Positions 23,654 to 35,759 of a stretch of DNA of 64,000 nt are shown one piece after another (within the stretch, counting starts at the first letter, position 1; each line of letters begins with the position of its first letter). Location: NCBI GenBank assembly GCA_964036315.1, contig CAXIWW010000817.1, forward strand, positions 5,801,501 through 5,865,500, given 5' to 3'. The notes under the pieces are model-generated. The model did no database searches. It was given only the letters and a program-made list of their open reading frames with translations, and was not told where the DNA came from. The DNA comes from Acanthosepion esculentum (Eukaryota > Mollusca > Cephalopoda > Sepiida > Sepiidae). Position numbers and translations under genes: made by a program.

Positions 23654-26600
23654 AGTCCAACGCAGACGAACCCCAGTCCCAGAAGGTCCCACGCTGACGA
23701 ACCCCCCACCCAGGAGACAGTCCAAGAAAGTCCTACGCAGACGACCCCCCAACCCAGGAGACATTTCCCAGAAAGTCCCACGCAGACGTCACCCAGTCCC
23801 AGAAAGTCCCACGCAGACCACCCCCAGTCACAGAAAGTCCCACGCAGACCACCCCCAGTCACAGAAAGTCCCACGCAGACGACCCTCCACCCAGGAGACA
23901 GTCCAAGAAAGTCCTACGCAGACGACCCCCCCACCCAGGAGACAGTCCCAGGAAGTACCACGCAGACGACCACCATTCCCAGAAAGTCCAACGCAGACGA
24001 CACCCAGCCCAGGAGAGAGTCCCAGAAAATCCCATGCAGACGAGCCCCCCACCCAGGAGACAGTCCAAGAAAATCCCACGAAGACGACCCCCAGTCCCAG
24101 AAAGTACCACGCAGATGCCCCCAGTCCCAGAATGTCCCACGCAGAAGATCCCCAGTCCCAGAAGCTCCCACGCAGACGACCCCCAATCCCGGAAAGTCCC
24201 ATGCAGACGACCCCCACCCAAGCGACAGTGCCAGAAAGTCCCACGCAGACGACCCCCACCCAGGAGACAGTCCCAGAAAGACCCACGCAGACGACCCCCA
24301 CTCCCAGAAATTCCCACGCAGACGACCCCCCAGACAGGAGACAGTCCCAGAATGTCCCACGCAGACGACCCACCAGACAGGAGACAGTCACAGAAAGTCC
24401 CACGAAGACGACCCCCAGTCCCAAAAAGTCCCACGCAGACGACCCCCACCCAGGAGACAGTCCCAGAAAGTCCGACGCAGACGACACCCAGTCCCAGAAA
24501 GTCCCACGCAGACGATCCCCTGTCCCAGAAAGTCCCACGCAGACGACCCCCCACCCAGGCGACAGTCCCAGAAAGACCCACGCAGACGACCCCTCACCCA
24601 GGAGACAGTCCCAGAAAGTCCCACGAAGACGACCCACCAGACAGGAGACAGTCCCAGAAAGTCCCACGAAGACGACCCCCAGTCCCAAAAAGTCCCATGC
24701 AGACGACCCCCACCCAGGAGACAGTCCCAGAAAGTCCGACGCAGACGACACCCCGTCCCAGAAAGTCCCACGCAGACGACACCCAGTCCCAGAAAGTCCC
24801 AAGCAGACGATCCCCACCCAGGAGACAGACCCAGAAAGTCCCACGCAGACGACCCCCAGTCCCAGAAAGTCCAACGCAGACGACCCACAGTCCCAGAAAG
24901 TCCCACGCAGACGACACCCAGTCCCAGGAAGTCCCACGCAGACGATCCCCCCACCCAATAGACAGTCCCAGAAAGTCCCATGCAGACGACCTCCAGTCCC
25001 AGAAAGTCCCACGCAGACGACCCCCCACCCAGGAGACAGTCCCAGAAAGTCCAACGAAGACGAACTCCTTTCCCAGAAAGTCCCACGCAGATGATCCGCC
25101 CACCCAGGAGACAGTCCCAGAAAGTCCAACGCAGACGACCCCCAGTCCCAGAAAGTCCCACGCAGACGACCCCCAGTCCCAGGAAGTCCCACGCAGACGA
25201 TCCCCCCACCCAGCAGACAGTCCCAGAAAGTCCCATGCAGACGACCTCCAGTCCCAGAAAGTCCCACGCAGACGACCCCCCACCCAGGAGACAGTCCCAG
25301 AAAGTCCCATGCAGACGACCTCCAGTCCCAGAAAGTCCCACGCAGACGACCCCCACCCAGGAGACAGTCCCAGAAAGTCCAACGCAGACGACCCCCATTC
25401 CCAGAAAGTCCCACGAAGATGACCCCCAGTCCCAGAAAGTCCCACGCAGACGATCATCTGTCCCAGAAAGTCCCACGCAGACGACCCCCCACCCAGGCAA
25501 CAGTCCTAAAAAGTCCCACGCAGACGACCCACCACCTAGAAGACAGTCCCAGAAAGTCCAACGCAGACGACCCCCAGTCCCAGAAAGTCCCACGCAGACG
25601 ACCCCCAGTCCCAGGAAGTCCCAGGCAGACGATCCCCCCACCCAGCAGACAATCCCAGAAAGTCCCATGCAGACGACCTCCAGTCCCAGAAAGTCCCACG
25701 CAGACGACCCCCCACCCAGGTGACAGTCACAGAAAGTCCCACGCAGACGACCCACCAGACAGGAGACAGTCCCAGAAAGTCCAACGCAGACGACCCCCAT
25801 TCCCAGAAAGTCACACGCAGATGACCCCCAGTCCAAGAAAGTCCCACGCAGACGACCCCCAGTCCCAGGAAGTCCAACGCAGACGAACCCCAGTCCCAGA
25901 AGGTCCCACGCTGACGAACCCCCCACCCAGGAGACAGTCCAAGAAAGTCCTACGCAGACGACCCCCCAACCCAGGAGACATTTCCCAGAAAGTCCCACGC
26001 AGACGTCACCCAGTCCCAGAAAGTCCCACGCAGACCACCCCCAGTCACAGAAAGTCCCACGCAGACCACCCCCAGTCACAGAAAGTCCCACGCAGACGAC
26101 CCCCCACCCAGGAGACAGTCCAAGAAAGTCCTACGCAGACGACCCCCCCACCCAGGAGACAGTCCCAGGAAGTCCCACGCAGACGACCACCATTCCCAGA
26201 AAGTCCAACGCAGACGACACCCAGCCCAGGAGAGAGTCCCAGAAAATCCCATGCAGACGAGCACCCCACCCAGGAGACAGTCCAAGAAAATCCCACGCAG
26301 ACGACCCCCAGTCCCAGAAAGTACCACGCAGATGCCCCCAGTCCCAGAAGGTCCCACGCAGAAGACCCCCAGTCCCAGAAGCTCCCACGCAGACGACCCC
26401 CAATCCCGGAAAATCCCATGCAGACGACCCCCACCCAAGCGACAGTGCCAGAAAGACCCACGCAGACGACCCCCAGTCCCAGAAAGTCCCACGCAGACGA
26501 CCCCCCAGACAGGAGACAGTCCCAGAATGTCCCACGCAGACGACCCACCAGACAGGAGACAGTCCCAGAAAGTCCCACGAAGACGACCCCCAGTCCCAAA

Positions 26601-27978
26601 AAGTCCCACGCAGACGACCCCCACCCAGGAGACAGTCCCAGAATGTCCGACGCAGACGACACCCAGTCCCAGAAAGTCCAACGCAGACGACCCACAGTCC
26701 CAGAAAGTCCCACGCAGACGATCCCCAGTCCCAGAAAGTCCCACGCAGACGACCCCCCACCCAGGCGACAGTCCCAGAAAGTCCCACGCAGACGACCCCT
26801 CACCCAGGAGACAGTCCCAGAAAGTCCCACGAAGACGACCCACCAGACAGGAGACAGTCCCAGAAAGTCCCACGAAGACGACCCCCAGTCCCAAAAAGTC
26901 CCACGCAGACGACCCCCACCCAGGAGACAGTCCCAGAAAGTCCGACGCAGACGACACCCCGTCCCAGAAAGTCCCACGCAGACGACACCCAGTCCCAGAA
27001 AGTCCCAAGCAGACGATCCCCACCCAGGAGACAGACCCAGAAAGTCCCACGCAGACGACCCCCAGTCCCAGAAAGTCCAACGCAGACGACCCACAGTCCC
27101 AGAAAGTCCCACGCAGACGACCCCCAGTCCCAGGAAGTCCCACGCAGACGATCCCCCCACCCAGCAGACAGTCCCAGAAAGTCCCATGCAGACGACCTCC
27201 AGTCCCAGAAAGTCCCACGAGGACGATCCGCCACCCAGGAGACAGTCCCAGAAAGTCCAACGCAGACGAACCCCAGTCCAAGAAAGTCCCACGCAGACGA
27301 CCCCCAGTCCCAGGAAGTCCCACGCAGACGATCCCCCCACCCAGCAGACAGTCCCAGAAAGTCCCATGCAGACGACCTCCAGTCCCAGAAAGTCCCACGC
27401 AGACGACCCCCCACCCAGGAGACAGTCCCAGAAAGTCCCATGCAGACGACCTCCAGTCCCAGAAAGTCCCACGCAGACGACCCCCACCCAGGAGACAGTC
27501 CCAGAAAGTCCAACGCAGACGACCCCCATTCCCAGAAAGTCCCACGCAGACGATCATCTGTCCCAGAAAGTCCCACGCAGACGACCCCCCACCCAGGCGA
27601 CAGTCCTAAAAAGTCCCACGCAGACGACCCACCACCTAGAAGACAGTCTCAGAAAGTCCAACGCAGACGACCCCCAGTCCCAGAAAGTCCCACGCAGACG
27701 ACCCCCAGTCCCAGGAAGTCCCAGGCAGACGATCCCCCCACCCAGCAGACAATCGCAGAAAGTCCCATGCAGACGACCTCCAGTCCAAGAAAGTCCCACG
27801 CAGACGACCCCCCACCCAGGTGACAGTCACAGAAAGTCCCACGCAGGAGACCCACCAGACAGGAGACAGTCCCAGAAAGTCCAACGCAGACGACCCCCAT
27901 TCCCAGAAAGTCCCACGCAGATGACCCCCAGTCCCAGAAAGTCCCACGCAGACGACCCCCAGTCCCAGGAAGTCCCAC
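23654..27978. repeat. Higher-order tandem duplication, 2217-bp period
   Basis: Copy 1 is 23654-25870 and copy 2 is 25871 to about 27978. 'agtccaacgcagacgaacc' followed by 'cacgctgacgaacc' starts both copies. The rare 'acatttcccag', 'cagatgcccccag' and 'caatcccggaaa' variants fall in the same order in each. The offset is 2217 bp through most of the block and 2100 bp in the right third, so copy 2 lacks 117 bp, equal to 31+43+43. The copies are very similar but not identical. Confidence 0.85.
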
Positions 27979-29105
27979 GCAGACGATCCCCCCACCCAGC
28001 AGACAGTCCCAGAAAGTCCCATGCAGACGACCTCCAGTCCCAGAAAGTCCCACGCAGACGACCCCCCACCCATGTGACAGTCACAGGAAGTCGAACGCAG
28101 ACGAACCCCCCAGACAGTAGACAGTCCCAGAAAGTCCAAAGCAGACGACCCCCATTCCCAGAAAGTCCCACGCAGATGACCCCCAGTCCCAGAAAGTCCC
28201 ACGCAGACGATCATCTGTCCCAGAAAGTCCCACGCAGACGACCCCCCACCCAGGCGACAGTCCTAAAAAGTCCCACGCAGACGACCCACCACCTAGAAGA
28301 CAGTCCCAGAAAGTCCAACGCAGACGACCCCCAGTCCCAGGAAGTCCCACGCAGCCGATCTCCCCACCCAGCAGACAGTCCCAGAAAGTCCCATGCAGAC
28401 GACCTCCAGTCCCAGAAAGTCCCACGCAGACGACACCCCACCCAGGTGACAGTCACAGAAAGTCCCACGCAGACGACCCACCAGACAGGAGACAGTCCCA
28501 GAAAGTCCCACGCAGACGAGCCCCAGTCCCAGAAAGTCCCACGTAGATGACCTCCCACCCAGGAGACAGTCCAAGAAAGTCCCACGCAGACGACCCCCAG
28601 TCCCAGAAAGTCCCACGCAGACGACCCCCAGTCCCAGAAAGTCCCACGCAGACGACCCCCCACCCAGGAGACAGTCCAAGAAAGTCCCACGCAGACGACC
28701 CCCAGTCCCAGAAAGTCCCACGCAGATGAACCCCATTCCCAGAAGGTCCCACGCAGACGGCCCCCAGTCCCAGAAGGTCCCACGCAGACGTCCCCCTATC
28801 CCAGAAAGTCCCACGCAGACGACCCCCCACCCAAGAGACAGTGCCAGAATGTCCCACGCAGACGACACACCACCTAGAAGACAGTCCCACAAAGTCCCAC
28901 GCAGACGACCCCCACCCAGGATACAGTCCCAGAAAGACACACGTAGACGACCCCCAGTCCCAGAAAGTCCCACGCAGACGACCCCCCAGACAGGAGACAG
29001 TCCCAGAAAGTCCCACGTAGACGACCCCCAGTCCCAGAAAGTCCCACGCAGATGACCCCCAGTCCCAGAAAGTCCCCCGCAGACGATCCCCAGTCCAACA
29101 AAGTC

Positions 29106-31498
29106 CCACGCAGACGACCCCCCACCCAGGCGACAGTCACAGAAAGTCCCAGGCAGACGACCCACCACCTAGAAGACAGTCCCACAAAGTCCCACGCAGA
29201 CGACCCCCACTCAGGGGACAGTCCCAGAAAGACCCACGCAGAAAAACCCCAGTCCCAGAAAGTCCCACGCAGACGACCCCCCAGACAGGAGACAGTCCCA
29301 GAAAGTCCCACGCAGACGACACCAGTCCCAGAAAGTCCCACACAGACGACCCCCCACCAAGGAGACAGTCCAAGAAATTCCTACGCAGACGACCCCCCCA
29401 CCAAGGAGACAGTCCCAGAAAGTCCCACGCAGACGACCCCCTGTCCCAGAAATTCCCAAGCAGACGACCCCCCACCCTGGAGACAGTACCAGAAAGTCCC
29501 ACACAGAAGACCCCCCAGTCAGGAGACAGTCCCAGAAAGTCCAACACAGACGACCCCCAGTCCCAGAAAGTCCAACTCAGACGACCCCCAGTCCCAAAAA
29601 TCACAAGCAGACGACCCCCACCCAGGAGTCAGTCCCAGAAAGACCCACGCAGACGACCCCCAGTGCCAGAAAGTCCCACGCAGACGACACCCTACCCAGG
29701 AGACAGTCCCAGAAAGTCCCACGCAGAAGACCCCCAGTCCCAGAAAGTCCCACACAGACGCCCCCCCATCCAGGAGAGAGTCCCAGAAAGTCCCACGGAG
29801 ACGACCCCAAGTCCCAGAAAGTCCCACGCAGACGACCCCCAATCCAAGAAAGTCCCACACAGACGACCCCCAATCCCAGGAAGTCCCACGGAGACGACCC
29901 CCTGTCCCAGAAATTCCCACGCAGACGACCCCCCACCAAGGAGACAGTCTCAGAAAGTCCCAAACAGACGATCCCCACCCAGGAGTCAGTCCCAGAAAGT
30001 CCCTAGTAGACCACCCCCTGTCCCAGAAATTCCCACGCAGACGACCCCCCACGCAGGAGACAGTCCCAGAAATTCCCAAAATGACGACCCCCACCCAGCA
30101 GACAGTCCCAGAAAGTCCCACGCAGCCGACCCCCAGTCCCAGAAAGTCCCACGCAGACTACCCCCAGACCCAGAAAAACCCACGCAGACGACCCCCCACC
30201 CAGGAGACAGTCTCAGAAAGTCCCAAACAGACGATCCCCACCCAGGAGTCAGTCCCAGAAAGTCCCTAGTAGACCACCCCCTGTCCCAGAAATTCCCACG
30301 CAGACGACCCCCCACGCAGGAGACAGTCCCAGAAATTCCCAAAATGACGACCCCCACCCAGCAGACAGTCCCAGAAAGTCCCACGCAGCCGACCCCCAGT
30401 CCCAGAAAGTCCCACGCAGACTACCCCCAGACCCAGAAAAACCCACGCAGACGACCCCCCACCCAGGAGACAGTCCCAGAAAGTCCCAAACAGACGATCC
30501 CCACCCAGGAGTCAGTCCCAGAAAGTCCCTAGTAGACCACCCCCTGTCCCAGAATTCCCACGCAGACGACCCCCCACGCAGGAGACAGTCCCAGAAATTC
30601 CCAAAATGACGACCCCCACCCAGCAGACAGTCCCAGAAAGTCCCACGCAGCCGACCCCCAGTCCCAGAAAGTCCCACGCAGACTACCCCCAGACCCAGAA
30701 AAACCCACGCAGACCACCCCCCACCCAGGAGACAGTCCCAGAAAGTCCCTCGCAGACGACCCCAGTCCCAGATTGTCCCACCCAGACGACCCCCAGTCCT
30801 AGAACGTCTCACGCAGACGACCCCCAGTCCCAGAAAGTCCCACTCAGATGACCCCCAGTCACAAAAAGTCACAAGCAGACGACACCCACCCAGGAGACAA
30901 TCGCAGAAAGACCCACGCAGACGACCCCCAGTCCCAGAAAGTCCCACGCAGACGAACCCCTACCCAGGAGACAGTCCCAGAAAGTCCATGCAGACGACCC
31001 CCAGTACAAGAAAGTCCCACGCAGATGACCCCTAGTCCTAGAAGGTCCCACGCCGACGACCCCTAATCCAGGAGACAGTCGCAGAAAGTCCCACGCAGAA
31101 GACCCCCAGTCCCAGAAAGTCCCACACAGACGACCCCCCATCCAGGAGACAGTCCCAGAAAGTCCCAAGGAGACGACCCCTATTCCCAGAAAGTCCCACG
31201 CAGACAAACCCCAGTCAAAGAATGTCCCACACAGACGACCCCCAATCCCAGGATGTCCCACGCAGACGACCTCCAGTCCCAGAAAATCCCACGCAGACGA
31301 CCCCCCACCCAGGAGACAGTCCAAGAATGTCCCAAACACACGACCCCCCACCCAGGAGACAGTCCCAGAAAGTCCCACGCAGACGACCCCCAGTCCAAGA
31401 AAGTCCCACGCAGACGACCACTAGTCCCAGAAAGTCCCACGCAGACGACCCCAAATCTTAGAAAGTCCCACGCAGACGACCCCCTGTCCCAGAAATTT
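29106..31498. repeat. 2393-bp higher-order repeat, copy 1
   Basis: The unit starts at 'ccacgcagacgacccccc' before 'ggcgacagtcacagaaag'. It runs through the rare markers 'cacccatccagg'-type monomers, 'aaccccagtcaaagaatg' (about 31205) and 'aaatcttagaaagtccc' (about 31452) to 'agaaattt'. It contains a 263-bp triplicate (29927-30714). It is followed immediately by copy 2. One difference from copy 2 that I can see is 'ctcaggggacag' near 29212. Confidence 0.9.
29927..30714. repeat. 263-bp sub-repeat, three copies (also at 32320-33107; single at 34713-34975)
   Basis: The marker 'ccctagtagaccacccc' occurs at 30001, 30264 and 30527 (263-bp spacing). It recurs at 32394, 32657 and 32920 in the second 2393-bp copy, and only once, at 34787, in the third. 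The third sub-unit is one base shorter ('cccagaattccc' for 'cccagaaattccc'). Each unit holds 'aaaatgacgaccccc' and 'cccagacccagaaaaaccc' in the same places. Confidence 0.9.
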
Positions 31499-33891
31499 CC
31501 ACGCAGACGACCCCCCACCCAGGCGACAGTCACAGAAAGTCCCAGGCAGACGACCCACCACCTAGAAGACAGTCCCACAAAGTCCCACGCAGACGACCCC
31601 CACTCAGGAGACAGTCCCAGAAAGACCCACGCAGAAAAACCCCAGTCCCAGAAAGTCCCACGCAGACGACCCCCCAGACAGGAGACAGTCCCAGAAAGTC
31701 CCACGCAGACGACACCAGTCCCAGAAAGTCCCACACAGACGACCCCCCACCAAGGAGACAGTCCAAGAAATTCCTACGCAGACGACCCCCCCACCAAGGA
31801 GACAGTCCCAGAAAGTCCCACGCAGACGACCCCCTGTCCCAGAAATTCCCAAGCAGACGACCCCCCACCCTGGAGACAGTACCAGAAAGTCCCACACAGA
31901 AGACCCCCCAGTCAGGAGACAGTCCCAGAAAGTCCAACACAGACGACCCCCAGTCCCAGAAAGTCCAACTCAGACGACCCCCAGTCCCAAAAATCACAAG
32001 CAGACGACCCCCACCCAGGAGTCAGTCCCAGAAAGACCCACGCAGACGACCCCCAGTGCCAGAAAGTCCCACGCAGACGACACCCTACCCAGGAGACAGT
32101 CCCAGAAAGTCCCACGCAGAAGACCCCCAGTCCCAGAAAGTCCCACACAGACGCCCCCCCATCCAGGAGAGAGTCCCAGAAAGTCCCACGGAGACGACCC
32201 CAAGTCCCAGAAAGTCCCACGCAGACGACCCCCAATCCAAGAAAGTCCCACACAGACGACCCCCAATCCCAGGAAGTCCCACGGAGACGACCCCCTGTCC
32301 CAGAAATTCCCACGCAGACGACCCCCCACCAAGGAGACAGTCTCAGAAAGTCCCAAACAGACGATCCCCACCCAGGAGTCAGTCCCAGAAAGTCCCTAGT
32401 AGACCACCCCCTGTCCCAGAAATTCCCACGCAGACGACCCCCCACGCAGGAGACAGTCCCAGAAATTCCCAAAATGACGACCCCCACCCAGCAGACAGTC
32501 CCAGAAAGTCCCACGCAGCCGACCCCCAGTCCCAGAAAGTCCCACGCAGACTACCCCCAGACCCAGAAAAACCCACGCAGACGACCCCCCACCCAGGAGA
32601 CAGTCTCAGAAAGTCCCAAACAGACGATCCCCACCCAGGAGTCAGTCCCAGAAAGTCCCTAGTAGACCACCCCCTGTCCCAGAAATTCCCACGCAGACGA
32701 CCCCCCACGCAGGAGACAGTCCCAGAAATTCCCAAAATGACGACCCCCACCCAGCAGACAGTCCCAGAAAGTCCCACGCAGCCGACCCCCAGTCCCAGAA
32801 AGTCCCACGCAGACTACCCCCAGACCCAGAAAAACCCACGCAGACGACCCCCCACCCAGGAGACAGTCCCAGAAAGTCCCAAACAGACGATCCCCACCCA
32901 GGAGTCAGTCCCAGAAAGTCCCTAGTAGACCACCCCCTGTCCCAGAATTCCCACGCAGACGACCCCCCACGCAGGAGACAGTCCCAGAAATTCCCAAAAT
33001 GACGACCCCCACCCAGCAGACAGTCCCAGAAAGTCCCACGCAGCCGACCCCCAGTCCCAGAAAGTCCCACGCAGACTACCCCCAGACCCAGAAAAACCCA
33101 CGCAGACCACCCCCCACCCAGGAGACAGTCCCAGAAAGTCCCTCGCAGACGACCCCAGTCCCAGATTGTCCCACCCAGACGACCCCCAGTCCTAGAACGT
33201 CTCACGCAGACGACCCCCAGTCCCAGAAAGTCCCACTCAGATGACCCCCAGTCACAAAAAGTCACAAGCAGACGACACCCACCCAGGAGACAATCGCAGA
33301 AAGACCCACGCAGACGACCCCCAGTCCCAGAAAGTCCCACGCAGACGAACCCCTACCCAGGAGACAGTCCCAGAAAGTCCATGCAGACGACCCCCAGTAC
33401 AAGAAAGTCCCACGCAGATGACCCCTAGTCCTAGAAGGTCCCACGCCGACGACCCCTAATCCAGGAGACAGTCGCAGAAAGTCCCACGCAGAAGACCCCC
33501 AGTCCCAGAAAGTCCCACACAGACGACCCCCCATCCAGGAGACAGTCCCAGAAAGTCCCAAGGAGACGACCCCTATTCCCAGAAAGTCCCACGCAGACAA
33601 ACCCCAGTCAAAGAATGTCCCACACAGACGACCCCCAATCCCAGGATGTCCCACGCAGACGACCTCCAGTCCCAGAAAATCCCACGCAGACGACCCCCCA
33701 CCCAGGAGACAGTCCAAGAATGTCCCAAACACACGACCCCCCACCCAGGAGACAGTCCCAGAAAGTCCCACGCAGACGACCCCCAGTCCAAGAAAGTCCC
33801 ACGCAGACGACCACTAGTCCCAGAAAGTCCCACGCAGACGACCCCAAATCTTAGAAAGTCCCACGCAGACGACCCCCTGTCCCAGAAATTT
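31499..33891. repeat. 2393-bp higher-order repeat, copy 2
   Basis: Colinear with copy 1 at a constant offset of 2393 bp over its whole length, including the 263-bp triplicate at 32320-33107. I see almost no substitutions between the two, so the duplication is recent, or gene conversion is efficient, or the assembly duplicated the block. Confidence 0.9.
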
Positions 33892-35759
33892 CCACGCAGA
33901 CGACCCCCCACCCAGGCGACAGTCACAGAAAGTCCCAGGCAGACGACCCACCACCTAGAAGACAGTCCCACAAAGTCCCACGCAGACGACCCCCACTCAG
34001 GAGACAGTCCCAGAAAGACCCACGCAGAAAAACCCCAGTCCCAGAAAGTCCCACGCAGACGACCCCCCAGACAGGAGACAGTCCCAGAAAGTCCCACGCA
34101 GACGACACCAGTCCCAGAAAGTCCCACACAGACGACCCCCCACCAAGGAGACAGTCCAAGAAATTCCTACGCAGACGACCCCCCCACCAAGGAGACAGTC
34201 CCAGAAAGTCCCACGCAGACGACCCCCTGTCCCAGAAATTCCCAAGCAGACGACCCCCCACCCTGGAGACAGTACCAGAAAGTCCCACACAGAAGACCCC
34301 CCAGTCAGGAGACAGTCCCAGAAAGTCCAACACAGACGACCCCCAGTCCCAGAAAGTCCAACTCAGACGACCCCCAGTCCCAAAAATCACAAGCAGACGA
34401 CCCCCACCCAGGAGTCAGTCCCAGAAAGACCCACGCAGACGACCCCCAGTGCCAGAAAGTCCCACGCAGACGACACCCTACCCAGGAGACAGTCCCAGAA
34501 AGTCCCACGCAGAAGACCCCCAGTCCCAGAAAGTCCCACACAGACGCCCCCCCATCCAGGAGAGAGTCCCAGAAAGTCCCACGGAGACGACCCCAAGTCC
34601 CAGAAAGTCCCACGCAGACGACCCCCAATCCAAGAAAGTCCCACACAGACGACCCCCAATCCCAGGAAATCCCACGGAGACGACCCCCTGTCCCAGAAAT
34701 TCCCACGCAGACGACCCCCCACCAAGGAGACAGTCTCAGAAAGTCCCAAACAGACGATCCCCACCCAGGAGTCAGTCCCAGAAAGTCCCTAGTAGACCAC
34801 CCCCTGTCCCAGAAATTCCCACGCAGACGACCCCCCACGCAGGAGACAGTCCCAGAAATTCCCAAAATGACGACCCCCACCCAGCAGACAGTCCCAGAAA
34901 GTCCCACGCAGCCGACCCCCAGTCCCAGAAAGTCCCACGCAGACTACCCCCAGACCCAGAAAAACCCACGCAGACGACCCCCCACCCAGGAGACAGTCCC
35001 AGAAAGTCCCTCGCAGACGACCCCAGTCCCAGATTGTCCCACCCAGACGACCCCCAGTCCTAGAACGTCTCACGCAGACGACCCCCAGTCCCAGAAAGTC
35101 CCACTCAGATGACCCCCAGTCACAAAAAGTCACAAGCAGACGACACCCACCCAGGAGACAATCGCAGAAAGACCCACGCAGACGACCCCCAGTCCCAGAA
35201 AGTCCCACGCAGACGAACCCCTACCCAGGAGACAGTCCCAGAAAGTCCATGCAGACGACCCCCAGTACAAGAAAGTCCCACGCAGATGACCCCTAGTCCT
35301 AGAAGGTCCCACGCCGACGACCCCTAATCCAGGAGACAGTCGCAGAAAGTCCCACGCAGAAGACCCCCAGTCCCAGAAAGTCCCACACAGACGACCCCCC
35401 ATCCAGGAGACAGTCCCAGAAAGTCCCAAGGAGACGACCCCTATTCCCAGAAAGTCCCACGCAGACAAACCCCAGTCAAAGAATGTCCCACACAGACGAC
35501 CCCCAATCCCAGGATGTCCCACGCAGACGACCTCCAGTCCCAGAAAATCCCACGCAGACGACCCCCCACCCAGGAGACAGTCCAAGAATGTCCCAAACAC
35601 ACGACCCCCCACCCAGGAGACAGTCCCAGAAAGTCCCACGCAGACGACCCCCAGTCCAAGAAAGTCCCACGCAGACGACCACTAGTCCCAGAAAGTCCCA
35701 CGCAGACGACCCCAAATCTTAGAAAGTCCCACGCAGACGACCCCCTGTCCCAGAAATTT
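33892..35759. repeat. 2393-bp higher-order repeat, copy 3 with 525-bp deletion
   Basis: Matches copies 1 and 2 at offset 2393 up to about 34.8 kb and at offset 1868 afterwards, a loss of 525 bp. The loss equals two of the three internal 263-bp sub-repeats (263+262); only one 'ccctagtagacc' marker remains, at 34787. A substitution 'aggaaatcccacgg' near 34667 separates it from the other copies. At 35760 it is joined to different satellite ('caagcgacagtgcc'). Confidence 0.9.

Noticed and set aside
25419..28550. 1043-codon open frame on the + strand (Pro/Arg/Ser/Thr-rich, 31-residue period)
   Set aside because: It follows from a stop-free 31/43-bp repeat, begins and ends at single-base variants, and overlaps equally long frames on the same and the other strand. 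No sign of splice sites, promoter or codon bias.
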